Below are positions 1 to 8,128 of a stretch of DNA of 8,600 bases, in pieces. Positions within the stretch are counted from its first letter, which is position 1. The number at the start of each line of letters is the position of its first letter. The notes under the pieces are model-generated. The model did not search any database. It saw only the letters and a list, made by a program, of their open reading frames with translations, and was not told the origin of the DNA. This stretch comes from a bacterium (GTDB lineage: Bacteria > UBP14 > UBA6098 > B30-G16). The stretch is from contig QNEG01000049.1 of NCBI GenBank assembly GCA_003645115.1, forward strand, positions 1 through 8,600. Reading direction: 5' to 3'. The position numbers were made by a program, and so were the translations under genes.

Positions 1-1064
1 TGATATAATAGAACGATTCCTACAGATGCAAATATAATATCACCTGCGAATGCTGCCAACCAGGGTGGTAGAGTTCCATTATATCCGAATGCTTGTCCTG
101 CGCGCAATGCGGCGAGATATAAAAAAGCGATGAAAAAACTTTGCCCGAATCCATATATATAGCTTCCTTTTCTCTGCCGAAATGCGATGGGCACTCCTAA
201 CATTATTACAATCAAATTTACCAGCGGATATGAGAATTTCATCCACAGGTCGGTTTTTTCGCGTATCGGTTCGATACCGCTTCGCTCGATTTTATCTATG
301 AATTTACTCAATTCGATGAAACCCATCTCGTCCGGTTTTGGCATTTTCCTGGCGAAATCCTCCGGAGACTCCGAAATGTCCATTTCCATTTGTGCGATTT
401 GCCAGGTTTTTTCACCATCTGCAGTAAATTTTCGTTCGATTACATCGGTCAGCACCCATCGTGTTCCGTTCCATTTCATTCGTTTAGCATCGATACGCTC
501 GGAAATATCTCCATCTTTGCCCTTTTTCAGTATAATTACATCTCTTCCCAGTTTTGACTTGATATCGAATATGCGGAAGTAAAAAATGGCTCCATCCTCT
601 GTGATATAGAACAAATCTTTCAGCAGTCGCCCCGAGTGGCTGGAGGTTTTATATATTTTCTCATCTTTGATACTTTCTCTCAATGAATTAGTGGTAGGCA
701 GGACAAATTCCCCCATTATAAATATGGCAACAGTTATCACCAGACCCCATATCAAAAGAGAGAATGTCGAGCGCAAAGTAGAAATACCTGCCGAACGCAG
801 TGCCACTAATTCTCTTCGTTTTACCATATATCCGCCTAAAAATGCGGTCGCCAGTAATGTTCCGATTGGAGTCACCAGCGCGATTATATATGGCAGAAAG
901 AATAGATAATATTTTACCACATCTATTGGGTGAGCATTCTTATCTATATAATTGTCGATATTTTCCACCAGGTCAACCACGATGAACACCACCACGAATG
1001 CCAGTATTCCCAGAATGAAAAATCTCCAGAATTTTGTTGATATGTATTTATCTAAAATTCGCAT
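1..1064 (-). CDS. lptG: LptF/LptG-family LPS export permease (LptG-like), 3' end cut by the window edge
   Basis: This is an inner-membrane permease of the LptB2FG ABC transporter, which extracts lipopolysaccharide from the inner membrane and pushes it towards the outer membrane. Reverse-strand translation gives 354 residues with no stop. The family is usually about 355-360 residues, so only the last few are missing. Hydrophobic segments lie near residues 13-33, 54-75 and 100-122, and then 275-293, 303-322 and 335-354. The middle part (about 130-265) is hydrophilic, matching the periplasmic beta-jellyroll. Family landmarks are the N-terminal ILDKYI, KRRELVALRSAGIS at 82-95, KFSYPLVNL at 276-284 with LGVPIA just after, and LPPWLAAF at 332-339. 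The ATG at 1064 is fixed by an in-frame TAA directly upstream; no clear Shine-Dalgarno is visible. It is divergent from the other genes. Family membership is sure. LptG rather than LptF rests on the ILDKYI-type N-terminus and is less certain. Confidence 0.9.
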   Translation of the reverse strand, partial: MRILDKYISTKFWRFFILGILAFVVVFIVVDLVENIDNYIDKNAHPIDVVKYYLFFLPYIIALVTPIGTLLATAFLGGYMVKRRELVALRSAGISTLRSTFSLLIWGLVITVAIFIMGEFVLPTTNSLRESIKDEKIYKTSSHSGRLLKDLFYITEDGAIFYFRIFDIKSKLGRDVIILKKGKDGDISERIDAKRMKWNGTRWVLTDVIERKFTADGEKTWQIAQMEMDISESPEDFARKMPKPDEMGFIELSKFIDKIERSGIEPIREKTDLWMKFSYPLVNLIVIMLGVPIAFRQRKGSYIYGFGQSFFIAFLYLAALRAGQAFGYNGTLPPWLAAFAGDIIFASVGIVLLY

Positions 1065-1094
1065 TTAAATATTCGCTTGCATCAAATAAGTTGA

Positions 1095-1123
1095 ATTATA
1101 AATTATTTTGTCGAGGAGGTGAA
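1095..1123 (-). promoter_or_regulatory. Candidate sigma-70-type promoter for the lptG-like gene
   Basis: Read on the minus strand, a perfect TATAAT (1100 to 1095) is preceded, after 17 bases, by TTCACC (1123 to 1118), a 4/6 match to TTGACA. Transcription would begin about 25 bases before the lptG start codon. The -35 would overlap the ribosome binding site of the divergent operon. The region is AT-rich, so a chance -10 match is possible. A rightward promoter should lie in the same 63-base gap, but I see only weak candidates for it. Confidence 0.35.
1115..1120 (+). promoter_or_regulatory. Strong Shine-Dalgarno GGAGGT fixing the phosphatase start at 1128
   Basis: GGAGGT ends seven bases before ATG 1128, an ideal spacing. 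A GTG at 1119 in the same frame overlaps the Shine-Dalgarno itself, so it cannot be the real start. A motif this strong indicates ordinary anti-SD-based initiation, which most Bacteroidota do not rely on. Confidence 0.8.
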
Positions 1124-1127
1124 CACA

Positions 1128-2342
1128 ATGAAAAAATTTTTTATATTCATAATATTCTGGTTGGGAGTGGTGTTTTCTCGAAATCATCCCAACAGTTATG
1201 TAATCGAACAAATCCAGGAGTGTTGGGATAGCGAGTATCCAATCGTGTTCGGCGTATTGGGGGATAATTACAGTGCCAATTGGATTTTTCGCTCGATTGT
1301 CCGACAGCTAAATTCCATATCGGACTCCCTGGATTTTATAGTAGCTGTTGGAGACCTGGCTGCAGGCGGTGATTCTGTCGGATACGCAAGATATATGGCA
1401 CTTATCGATTCTTTGAATGTCCCGCTGATTAGTGTAATGGGAAACCACGAACTCAATGATTCTTTGGGTTGGGAAAGATTTATCGAATTTTTCGGGCATC
1501 CAGATTTCCATTTCGATGTGGGCGATGCAAGATTCATCTGCATTACAAATTGCTTCCCTACATCAGAACCAGTATCCGGTAGTGAAAATGTGTATTATAT
1601 GTATTTTGAATCACAATTGGAGTGGTTGGAGGAGAAATTGTCAGAATGGGATGGATATAAATTCGTATTTATACACGCTCCACCCTATTTGCTGGGACAT
1701 ATCACTATAGCAACTGTTGGCGGATTTGGAAGTGCTCCAGATTATGAGGAAAGTTTAACCGAGGAATTCACCAACATTCTACGAGATAATGATGTGTATA
1801 TATGTTTTGGTGGACACATTCACGCATACGACCGTTGGACTCCAAATAATGAGCTATACGGAGATGTTACCTATATCCTGACTGGTGGTGCTGGAGCATC
1901 TATTATACCGATTTGGCCATATCCAGCTCCCTATGGCGGTCCTATTTATCATTTCCTGATAATGGAATTATACGAGGATGGAACCATAAATGGACATCTG
2001 GTCAGACCAGACACAATCGATGATGGACATACTATAGTGGAATACGATTCGCTGTATGAATTCAGGCTGTATCCGCCCAGCAGAATTTCTGCACAAATCG
2101 GCGCAAAACCCCAGCAAGAAATAATAGTGCATCCCAATCCATTCAACGATGTGCTGAATATATATGTCGGTGGGACAGATAATCAAATTTCCATTTATGA
2201 TATATCGGGCAAGTTAGTAGAAAGGATTTCGCAGAAATCTGGAAAACAAATAATTCGCTGGAAACCGAAACCGGATATTCCTGGTGGAGTATATACAATC
2301 AAGGCAAATGACAGTAGCCTGAAAATATTTTACATTCCGTGA
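1128..2342 (+). CDS. Secreted calcineurin-like metallophosphatase with C-terminal T9SS-type sorting domain
   Basis: This is a predicted exported phosphoesterase of 404 residues. Residues 1 to about 18 look like a signal peptide (MKK, a hydrophobic stretch, then VFS). The metallophosphoesterase core spans about 38-290. It shows GD at 45-46, GD at 75-76 (VAVGDLAAGGD), GNHE at 105-108, His183 in FIHAPP, and GHIHAYDRW starting at 229 with His230 and His232 as expected metal ligands. The last motif and the following TGGAGAS resemble the purple-acid-phosphatase-like branch. The first motif lacks the usual D-x-H histidine (GDNY). Residues about 331-404 form a separate domain with HPNPFN at 335-340, IYDISGKLVE at 356-365 and PGGVY at 385-389, matching type A T9SS sorting domains, which are removed or exchanged after outer-membrane passage. 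The substrate is unknown. It is the first gene of the rightward cluster. Confidence 0.88.
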   Translation: MKKFFIFIIFWLGVVFSRNHPNSYVIEQIQECWDSEYPIVFGVLGDNYSANWIFRSIVRQLNSISDSLDFIVAVGDLAAGGDSVGYARYMALIDSLNVPLISVMGNHELNDSLGWERFIEFFGHPDFHFDVGDARFICITNCFPTSEPVSGSENVYYMYFESQLEWLEEKLSEWDGYKFVFIHAPPYLLGHITIATVGGFGSAPDYEESLTEEFTNILRDNDVYICFGGHIHAYDRWTPNNELYGDVTYILTGGAGASIIPIWPYPAPYGGPIYHFLIMELYEDGTINGHLVRPDTIDDGHTIVEYDSLYEFRLYPPSRISAQIGAKPQQEIIVHPNPFNDVLNIYVGGTDNQISIYDISGKLVERISQKSGKQIIRWKPKPDIPGGVYTIKANDSSLKIFYIP

Positions 2343-2344
2343 TA

Positions 2345-3688
2345 ATGAAAACTATCGCCTTAAAAATAAAACAATATATAATTCCATACATCACAGTATT
2401 ACTTACTGCGGTATCCACGAAATATCATTGGGCGATGCCACCGATAATCGCTGGGGGATTACTCTCATTGATATACATATATATGTTTCCAGTTTCCGCT
2501 ATCATAATTTATCTACTTGGACCACCATTTGTTAAAAGTATTGTTATGACACCCAGTGGAGTAGTTGCTATAGCTGTTCTTTCTATCACTGGAGCGGTTT
2601 CTTATCTGGGATTTTTGAAAACGCATCGATTTTATATCCCCAGAATGCACATATTCCATATCTCGGTGATATTTCTGGTTATCTGGACTATTATAACCTT
2701 ACTCTGGTCACCCACTCCAGAAAGAGGATTGGGAAGATTAGTAACCTGGATTTTCGTGGGAATCCTGCCGATGTTTTTGGCATATATTATGACTATAAAA
2801 CAAATTTCATTCCAGCAATTAGCAAATAATATTATTATTTTTGGAAGTATATTCCTTTTTATTTCACTATTTGCATTATTATTTAAAGCATTCGGACCAT
2901 TGGAAAGATTTGCACCCATTCAGGATAAAGTAGCATATTCCAGGTCTATTGGACTGCTTTTTTTATTATCAGTATGGTTATTCGATAAACACGCCAAATT
3001 CAAACGAATTGTAGTAGCATTTATGATATTGGGTTCATTATATTTTCTGGTGGCGGCAGCAACTCGACTGGCATTCGTGGTATCCATTTTTTTCGCCGTA
3101 TCTTACTTACTTTTTATTTCCAGATTAAATTTAATAACCAGAATATCTATTTTTATCATATTGATATTGCTAATCATTATAGTCGTTCCTGAATCCTATC
3201 TGATGATGCGAATTTCCACTATCAGAAAAGGTGCAGAACTTTCCACTACATTGCACGCTTACATCTGGAAATCCGCATTCGGCAATTTGGATAAAATTCC
3301 ATTGCACGGAATCGGATTTGGCGGATTTAATTTATTTCTTCCCCAGTATTTAAAATATATTCAGCATCCCCATATTAATTTTTTATGTTATTATATAGAA
3401 ACTGGAATAATTGGACTTTTAATATACCTGGCAGTGATGCTAATAATACCAATCAGAGGGATATTATTATATCTTAAAAAGCGATATAGAGAAAACAACA
3501 ATACCAATACATTATATATTCTCGAGATGGGCATTCTAATCTGGCTATATGGTTTCTGCGCATTTTTCTACGACGGTTTCGGCAGTGGCAGTTTTGAATG
3601 GATAGCATTGGGAATAATATTCGGGGCAATACAATTGTTCACCAAAAACACATTAAGCAATAAATCTGCATCGGAAATTTATATTTAG
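2345..3688 (+). CDS. O-antigen ligase/polymerase-like polytopic membrane protein (WaaL/Wzy type)
   Basis: This 447-residue, very hydrophobic protein has roughly 11-12 predicted membrane segments. The last third carries the O-antigen-ligase-superfamily signature: a larger extracytoplasmic loop (residues about 298-345, with HGIGFGGFN), then HPHINFLCYYIETGIIGLL, resembling the HN-x-(F/Y)L...ETG motif that ends the catalytic loop. An arginine in AAATRLAF (about 242-249) sits where the family has a conserved GSRG-like site. Such proteins use undecaprenyl-linked glycans, either polymerising repeat units (Wzy) or transferring the finished chain to lipid A-core (WaaL); sequence alone does not separate these. 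ATG 2345 starts two bases after the phosphatase stop. A GTG at 2339 overlapping that stop is an alternative, adding two residues. No Shine-Dalgarno is visible, so translational coupling is likely. The two glycosyltransferases that follow support a surface-glycan role. Confidence 0.82.
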   Translation: MKTIALKIKQYIIPYITVLLTAVSTKYHWAMPPIIAGGLLSLIYIYMFPVSAIIIYLLGPPFVKSIVMTPSGVVAIAVLSITGAVSYLGFLKTHRFYIPRMHIFHISVIFLVIWTIITLLWSPTPERGLGRLVTWIFVGILPMFLAYIMTIKQISFQQLANNIIIFGSIFLFISLFALLFKAFGPLERFAPIQDKVAYSRSIGLLFLLSVWLFDKHAKFKRIVVAFMILGSLYFLVAAATRLAFVVSIFFAVSYLLFISRLNLITRISIFIILILLIIIVVPESYLMMRISTIRKGAELSTTLHAYIWKSAFGNLDKIPLHGIGFGGFNLFLPQYLKYIQHPHINFLCYYIETGIIGLLIYLAVMLIIPIRGILLYLKKRYRENNNTNTLYILEMGILIWLYGFCAFFYDGFGSGSFEWIALGIIFGAIQLFTKNTLSNKSASEIYI

Positions 3689-4786
3689 ATGAAAAATAAA
3701 TCCAAAATATTGATTATCGCCCTGAAAGGACTCGGTAATACAGTTTGCCTGACCAATTCTTTGAAATATATCGATGATTCTAATATGTATGATATAGACA
3801 TCGCCGTATGCAATAATGGTTCCTATAAATATATAGAAACTCTCGAGCTGAACAATATTAACAATATATATATCTGGGATATAAATAAACCCCGAGCGAT
3901 TATGCTGTTCGATATTATTTCAAAAATCCGCAGGAATAGATACCATAGTGTCTATTGCACATATCCCTCGGGAGCGAAAGAAGTGTTATCGTTATTCTTT
4001 TCTCGTTCTGCGAATAAGAAAATCATAAGAAATAAAGGCGGATATATAAGATTTGCACAATTCTTATTTCCACGAGCACCACAATCCGACCCATCGGTTC
4101 ACGAGGTAGAAAATAATGCTACTTTGATGGGTGTCCCTATCCATATTATCAGAAATAAATCGGTGGATATAAAATCTATCAATCGTTCCAAGATTGGACT
4201 GCATATCGGTTCCAGGGGAATCGGTAAGCGATGGGATTTATCTCGATGGACATCATTGATGGAATTACTTCATTCGGAATTTAAATCGAATTTTGTTATT
4301 ATGGCAGGGAAAGATGAAAAATATCTGGTGGAAAAATTAAGAAATAATAGTTCGCTTCAATTCGATACGCTAATCGGAGCAAAATTCGACACTTTGATAA
4401 ATACCATACGCGATTTGGCTCTTTTAATCGGCAACGATTCATCCATCGGACACATTGCCGCTATTTATGGGATTCCCACTATTTCTATCTGGGCATATTC
4501 GGAATATGAACGAATAAGCCCGTATGGGAAAGGAGCAATAATTATTACTCGGGATTATGATTGTATCCCCTGCTATAATGTTACCAAACAATATATCAGA
4601 AAATGTAAATACGATTTCCGATGTATAAAAGATACCACTATCGAAGAAGTTTATGAAATCGCGAGAAAATACATATATTCTTTGAAATCGGGACATATTC
4701 CAGACATCGCAGAATTTGAAAAAATGGATAATGTGTCCCATATCAAGCAATTGCCCAGCGGTGCGAAAATAATATTTATGAAATAA
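3689..4786 (+). CDS. Glycosyltransferase family 9 (heptosyltransferase-like)
   Basis: This 365-residue protein belongs to the GT9 (GT-B fold) ADP-heptose:LPS heptosyltransferase family, which adds sugars to the LPS core or related glycans on the cytoplasmic face. The N-terminal domain opens with ILIIALKGLGNTVCLT, the glycine-rich acceptor-side loop. The C-terminal domain starts near residue 165 with IGLHIGSRGIGKRWDLSRW (169-187), equivalent to the family HPG(A/S)...KRWP motif. It continues with LLIGNDSSIGHIAA (245-258), the usual NDSG-x-H-x-A donor motif. Late cysteines at 292, 295, 306 and 312 match the C-x-P-C...C...C pattern seen in many GT9 members. The position normally held by the catalytic Asp (GD) is Asn17 here. 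The start ATG directly abuts the preceding TAG. The sugar transferred cannot be read from sequence. Confidence 0.87.
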   Translation: MKNKSKILIIALKGLGNTVCLTNSLKYIDDSNMYDIDIAVCNNGSYKYIETLELNNINNIYIWDINKPRAIMLFDIISKIRRNRYHSVYCTYPSGAKEVLSLFFSRSANKKIIRNKGGYIRFAQFLFPRAPQSDPSVHEVENNATLMGVPIHIIRNKSVDIKSINRSKIGLHIGSRGIGKRWDLSRWTSLMELLHSEFKSNFVIMAGKDEKYLVEKLRNNSSLQFDTLIGAKFDTLINTIRDLALLIGNDSSIGHIAAIYGIPTISIWAYSEYERISPYGKGAIIITRDYDCIPCYNVTKQYIRKCKYDFRCIKDTTIEEVYEIARKYIYSLKSGHIPDIAEFEKMDNVSHIKQLPSGAKIIFMK

Positions 4787-4788
4787 GT

Positions 4789-5898
4789 ATGAACAAAATA
4801 GGCAAAAATATTCTGATGATATCATCCACCACTTATGGCGGTTCATTCGAAAGTTTTAAGATTACCATAGAAAATGCAAAAAAATATTTCGATAATGTAT
4901 ATGTAGTATTTCTCTATCGTAAGAGTCCTGTTAGCCTGGATATGGAGGGAATATATTTGCAAAATATAAAAATCCCCGATTTGCATAAAGTAATTTTTAT
5001 GCCCATTTTGGAAGCAAAAATTAAACCCGCGCTGAAAAACATTTTGGAAAATAATGATTTCGACCTGATTTTATCCTACGCACTTATTTTGACTTCATCC
5101 ATAGGAGAATTGGCAAAATCATATAATATTCCGGTGATACTTAATATAAATTCATTCACAAAATTTCGCGCCAAACCGATTGCCAGCCACTATTTTCATA
5201 AAGCCTGTGAAAATTGTTGGGGATTGATGTTCGCATCCAACACTCTCAGAAAAGATTTTATGAAATATCATAATATAACTCACTCCAATACACATATTAT
5301 CCCTATGCCTATCGATACGGAAAAATTTTCGCCCTCGGACAAACCAAACAACAAGGACAATCTTATCGCAGTGGGACGATTGGTAAAACTTAAACGATAT
5401 GATTTATTGCTGAAAGCTATGTCCATAATTTCCAGGGAAAAACCCTCGGTGAAACTGATAATCGTCGGCGATGGTCCACAGAGGAAAAAGTTGCAGAAAA
5501 TTGCTTCACAATTAAATATAGAAAAAAATGTGGAATTTATCGGCTATCGAGAAAATATGGTGGAAATTTATAGAAATGGAGCTATTTTAGTGCATCCCTC
5601 GGAATATGAGACATTTTCCCGAGTGATAACCGAGGCATTGTCCTGTCAGGTTCCTGTGGTCAGTTGTTCTGGCGGTGGACCGGAGGAAATTCTCGCCGAT
5701 GATACCGGCGGATTCCTAGTAGAACCTCGACCGGATAAAATCGCAGAAAAAGTAATATTTTTGCTGGAAAATCCTAAAATTTATGCTAAATTAGGAGCAC
5801 AGGGAAGAAAGCGGGTGATACAACACTATTCTATTCCAGTTTTTGCAAAAAGGATGGAAAAAATCTATAAACTTGCATTGGAAGGTGATTATGAATAA
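4789..5898 (+). CDS. Glycosyltransferase family 4 (GT-B, retaining)
   Basis: This 369-residue protein is a retaining glycosyltransferase of family GT4, probably transferring a nucleotide-activated sugar to a lipid-linked glycan. The N-terminal acceptor domain includes a Gly-rich loop (TTYGGS, 14-19). The C-terminal donor domain has IAVGRLVKLKRYDLLLKA (193-210) with the expected phosphate-binding Arg197 and Lys202. It also has IIVGDGP (224-230), VEFIGYRENM (248-257) and the E-x7-E motif Glu274...Glu282 in ETFSRVITEAL, followed by the GGGPEEI nucleotide-sugar loop at 295-301. Length is normal for the family. It starts two bases after the GT9 stop and overlaps the next gene by eight bases. Donor and acceptor are unknown. 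Placement beside the GT9 gene and the ligase/polymerase-like gene supports a surface polysaccharide or LPS-core role. Confidence 0.9.
   Translation: MNKIGKNILMISSTTYGGSFESFKITIENAKKYFDNVYVVFLYRKSPVSLDMEGIYLQNIKIPDLHKVIFMPILEAKIKPALKNILENNDFDLILSYALILTSSIGELAKSYNIPVILNINSFTKFRAKPIASHYFHKACENCWGLMFASNTLRKDFMKYHNITHSNTHIIPMPIDTEKFSPSDKPNNKDNLIAVGRLVKLKRYDLLLKAMSIISREKPSVKLIIVGDGPQRKKLQKIASQLNIEKNVEFIGYRENMVEIYRNGAILVHPSEYETFSRVITEALSCQVPVVSCSGGGPEEILADDTGGFLVEPRPDKIAEKVIFLLENPKIYAKLGAQGRKRVIQHYSIPVFAKRMEKIYKLALEGDYE
5882..5887 (+). promoter_or_regulatory. Ribosome binding site AAGGTG inside the end of the GT4 gene
   Basis: AAGGTG lies just before ATG 5891, the AAGG core being five bases away, inside the last codons of the GT4 gene. 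It favours this start over an in-frame ATG at 5843, which would add 16 residues that do not belong to the flavoprotein family. Confidence 0.5.
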
Positions 5899-7246
5899 AA
5901 AAACTGTGGTAATAATCGGCGGTGGCGCCGCTGGAATGACCACCGCTGCGACTATTAGAAAAATTCAACCAGAATGGGAAATAATTGTTCTGGAGGCGGG
6001 AAAATATATTTCTTATGCAGAATGCGGAATCCCATACTACATCGCAGGGAAAATACCCGAACTCGAAGACCTTCTGATTCTCACCCCGGAAACCGCATTA
6101 TCCAAAAAGGGAATAAAAGTCCATATTATGCATCGAGCAGAATCTATTCATCCGCAGGAAAAAACTGTAATCGCCTACGATATCGAACATAATAAGAATG
6201 TGGAATTTAAATATGATAAATTGACCATCGCAACTGGTGCCAAACCTATTTTGCCAGCCATACCGAATATCGATTCTAATGGCATTTTCACTGTCCGCTC
6301 ATTGGATGATGCCCAAAATATCAAAAAATTCATAGAACAAAATGATATAAGAAATTGTGTCATTATCGGCGCTGGATTTGTAGGAATAGAAATGGCAGAA
6401 TCGTTTGCCACACTCGGATTATCGGTCACTGTGGTGGAAATGCTACCATCCATTTTGGGAATTCAACAACAGGAGATGCTGGATGCTATTTTTGCCGAGG
6501 GTGAAAAAAATGGAGTGAAGTTTATCCTAAACAGTAAAGTCACCGGGTTCGAAAAGAAAGATGGTAATGTATGCGGTGTGCATATCGGAGATAAAAAAAT
6601 TCCTGCGGATATTGTTCTGGTTGCTGTTGGAGTTCGACCGAATGTGGAATTGGCTCGCTCCATAGGACTCGAACTGGGCACAAATGGAGCAATCTATTCC
6701 GACCTTCAAGGTGCCACATCCAAACCGGGTATCCACGCAGTTGGAGATTGCACACAAATTCGTGATATGGTATCAGGAAAATGGACCTGGGTTCCTCTGG
6801 GCACTAATGCCAACAAGCAGGGCAGAGCAGTTGGATTGGCTATGGCAGGACAAATTCCGAAATTCAAGGGAATTATTCGTTCATCGGTTACCAAATTTTT
6901 CGGGCTGGGAATAGAATCCGTGGGGATACCCAAGTATGAGGCTGAAAAACTGGGCTGGAAATTGGCATCCACCACTATAAAATCTCGCACCTGCGCACAT
7001 TATTATCCGGGTGGTTCAAATTTATGGGTTCATCTATACTGCGATAGTGAAACCGGCAGAATTCTCGGTGGACAATATATAGGACCAGCGGATAGCACAA
7101 AAAGATTCGATATAATGAGTGCCATAGTCGCCAATAGAATGACTGTGGAGGATTTAGCATATCTTGATATTCCTTATGTCCCACCACTGGGGACTACCTG
7201 GGACCCATTGAATATTGCTGGAAGAAAGTTGGCGAAAGAGATATAA
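5891..7246 (+). CDS. CoA-disulfide reductase / NADH oxidase-family flavoprotein
   Basis: This 451-residue FAD- and NAD(P)H-dependent cytoplasmic oxidoreductase belongs to the single-cysteine branch of the pyridine-nucleotide disulfide reductases. The branch covers CoA-disulfide reductase, NADH oxidase/peroxidase and NAD(P)H sulfur oxidoreductase. The FAD-binding GGGAAG lies at 10-15. The redox cysteine is Cys45 in SYAECGIPYYI, the family signature. TIATGAKP (112-119) and the NAD(P)H-binding GAGFVGIE (160-167) follow, then HAVGD (282-286) closing the FAD domain. The dimerisation domain ends in YVPPLGTTWDPLN, containing the Tyr-x-Pro-Pro element that approaches the active site of the partner subunit in CoA-disulfide reductases. 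The substrate (CoA disulfide, O2, peroxide or sulfur) cannot be decided from sequence. The start is set by the AAGGTG ribosome binding site and the Rossmann N-terminus. It overlaps the GT4 gene by eight bases and abuts nfo, suggesting co-expression with DNA repair under oxidative stress. Confidence 0.9.
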   Translation: MNKKTVVIIGGGAAGMTTAATIRKIQPEWEIIVLEAGKYISYAECGIPYYIAGKIPELEDLLILTPETALSKKGIKVHIMHRAESIHPQEKTVIAYDIEHNKNVEFKYDKLTIATGAKPILPAIPNIDSNGIFTVRSLDDAQNIKKFIEQNDIRNCVIIGAGFVGIEMAESFATLGLSVTVVEMLPSILGIQQQEMLDAIFAEGEKNGVKFILNSKVTGFEKKDGNVCGVHIGDKKIPADIVLVAVGVRPNVELARSIGLELGTNGAIYSDLQGATSKPGIHAVGDCTQIRDMVSGKWTWVPLGTNANKQGRAVGLAMAGQIPKFKGIIRSSVTKFFGLGIESVGIPKYEAEKLGWKLASTTIKSRTCAHYYPGGSNLWVHLYCDSETGRILGGQYIGPADSTKRFDIMSAIVANRMTVEDLAYLDIPYVPPLGTTWDPLNIAGRKLAKEI

Positions 7247-8110
7247 ATGCAGTTATTGGGCGCACACACATCGATTGCGGGTGGTATCGAGTTGGCTATC
7301 CAGCGAGGTGAACTATTGGGATGCACCGCTATTCAAATTTTCCTCAAACAACCCAGAAAACTTTTCGATAGAGATATACCACATTCTAATATTATCAAAT
7401 GGCGACAGAAACGAGAGAATAGCAAGATAATAAAATTTATAATCGCTCATACCGGTTATCTAATCAATCTCGCCTCGCCAGATGAACAAAAATGGAAAAT
7501 ATCCGTGGAGGCGATGGCTGACGAAATGATGCGAGCAGATATGCTTCAAATACCATATATTGCACTCCATCCAGGTTCTCCACTGCATAAAAATTCTTGG
7601 TGGGGAATAAATCGTGTGGCGAAAGCTATCGATATTCTGTATTCCGATTACAATTTCGATGTGAATATCGCATTAGAACTAACCGCAGGGACAGGCTCTA
7701 ATATCGGCAGCAAATTCGAACATATACCGAAAATCATTTCGCATTCCAAGTATCCACATAAATTAAACGCGCTATTGGATACCTGCCATATCTACACCGC
7801 TGGATATGATTTCACCACTCCGAAAAAATACGAGAAAATGTGGGAATTATTCGACCATATAATCGGAATGGATAAGTTGGTGGCAATTCATCTCAACGAT
7901 TCCAGATATCCATTGGGTTCTCACAAGGACAGGCACGAGCATATCGGGAAAGGTTATCTGGGAATAGAACCATTCAAATTGATTATGCAGGATGATAGAT
8001 TGTATAGTATCCCAAAAATAATCGAGACCCCGAAAACAGCTGGAATGGATAAAGAAAACCTTAAATTATTGTGGGAACTGGCGGGTGAAAAACCACCGGT
8101 GCCATTATGA
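7247..8110 (+). CDS. nfo: Endonuclease IV (AP endonuclease)
   Basis: This 287-residue enzyme is endonuclease IV, which cuts 5' of abasic sites and trims blocked 3' ends in base-excision repair, using a trinuclear zinc site in a TIM barrel. All nine metal ligands known from E. coli Nfo are present, each shifted by exactly one residue: His68, His108, Glu144, Asp178, His181, His215, Asp228, His230 and Glu260. Their contexts are standard: IAHTGYLINLASP, ALHPGS, LELTAGTG, LLDTCHIYTAGYDF, HLNDSR, KDRHEHIGKG and IIETPK. The N-terminus LLGAHTSIAGG is also typical, so ATG 7247, directly after the preceding TAA, is the right start. Length matches the family (about 280-290). Function is secure. Confidence 0.97.
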   Translation: MQLLGAHTSIAGGIELAIQRGELLGCTAIQIFLKQPRKLFDRDIPHSNIIKWRQKRENSKIIKFIIAHTGYLINLASPDEQKWKISVEAMADEMMRADMLQIPYIALHPGSPLHKNSWWGINRVAKAIDILYSDYNFDVNIALELTAGTGSNIGSKFEHIPKIISHSKYPHKLNALLDTCHIYTAGYDFTTPKKYEKMWELFDHIIGMDKLVAIHLNDSRYPLGSHKDRHEHIGKGYLGIEPFKLIMQDDRLYSIPKIIETPKTAGMDKENLKLLWELAGEKPPVPL

Positions 8111-8118
8111 TAGATATT

Positions 8119-8124
8119 GGAGGT
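8119..8124 (+). promoter_or_regulatory. Shine-Dalgarno GGAGGT fixing the last gene's start at 8129
   Basis: GGAGGT ends four bases before ATG 8129. A TTG at 8117 in the same frame overlaps the Shine-Dalgarno and is therefore not the start. Confidence 0.7.
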
Positions 8125-8128
8125 AATT

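Noticed and set aside
187..909. Plus-strand open frames opposite the lptG-like gene
   Set aside because: They are antisense shadows. The minus-strand reading frame is continuous from 1064 to the window edge and matches LptG motifs throughout.
1077..1106. Rightward promoter with TTGCAT as -35 and AATTAT as -10
   Set aside because: Only 3/6 and 4/6 matches in very AT-rich DNA. Some promoter must exist here, but I cannot point to it.
1119..1121. GTG as the phosphatase start
   Set aside because: It overlaps the GGAGGT Shine-Dalgarno; ATG 1128 has ideal spacing and begins a clean signal peptide.
3860..3875. TATATATA-rich tracts inside genes, considered as repeats or promoters
   Set aside because: They fall in coding sequence (Ile and Tyr codons) and are explained by AT-rich codon use; no repeat unit recurs in array form.
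5843..5890. Upstream ATG extending the flavoprotein into the GT4 gene
   Set aside because: It would add 16 residues before the Rossmann fold and a 56-base overlap; ATG 5891 has its own ribosome binding site.
8117..8119. TTG start for the LOG-like gene
   Set aside because: It lies on the Shine-Dalgarno sequence; ATG 8129 is better placed.
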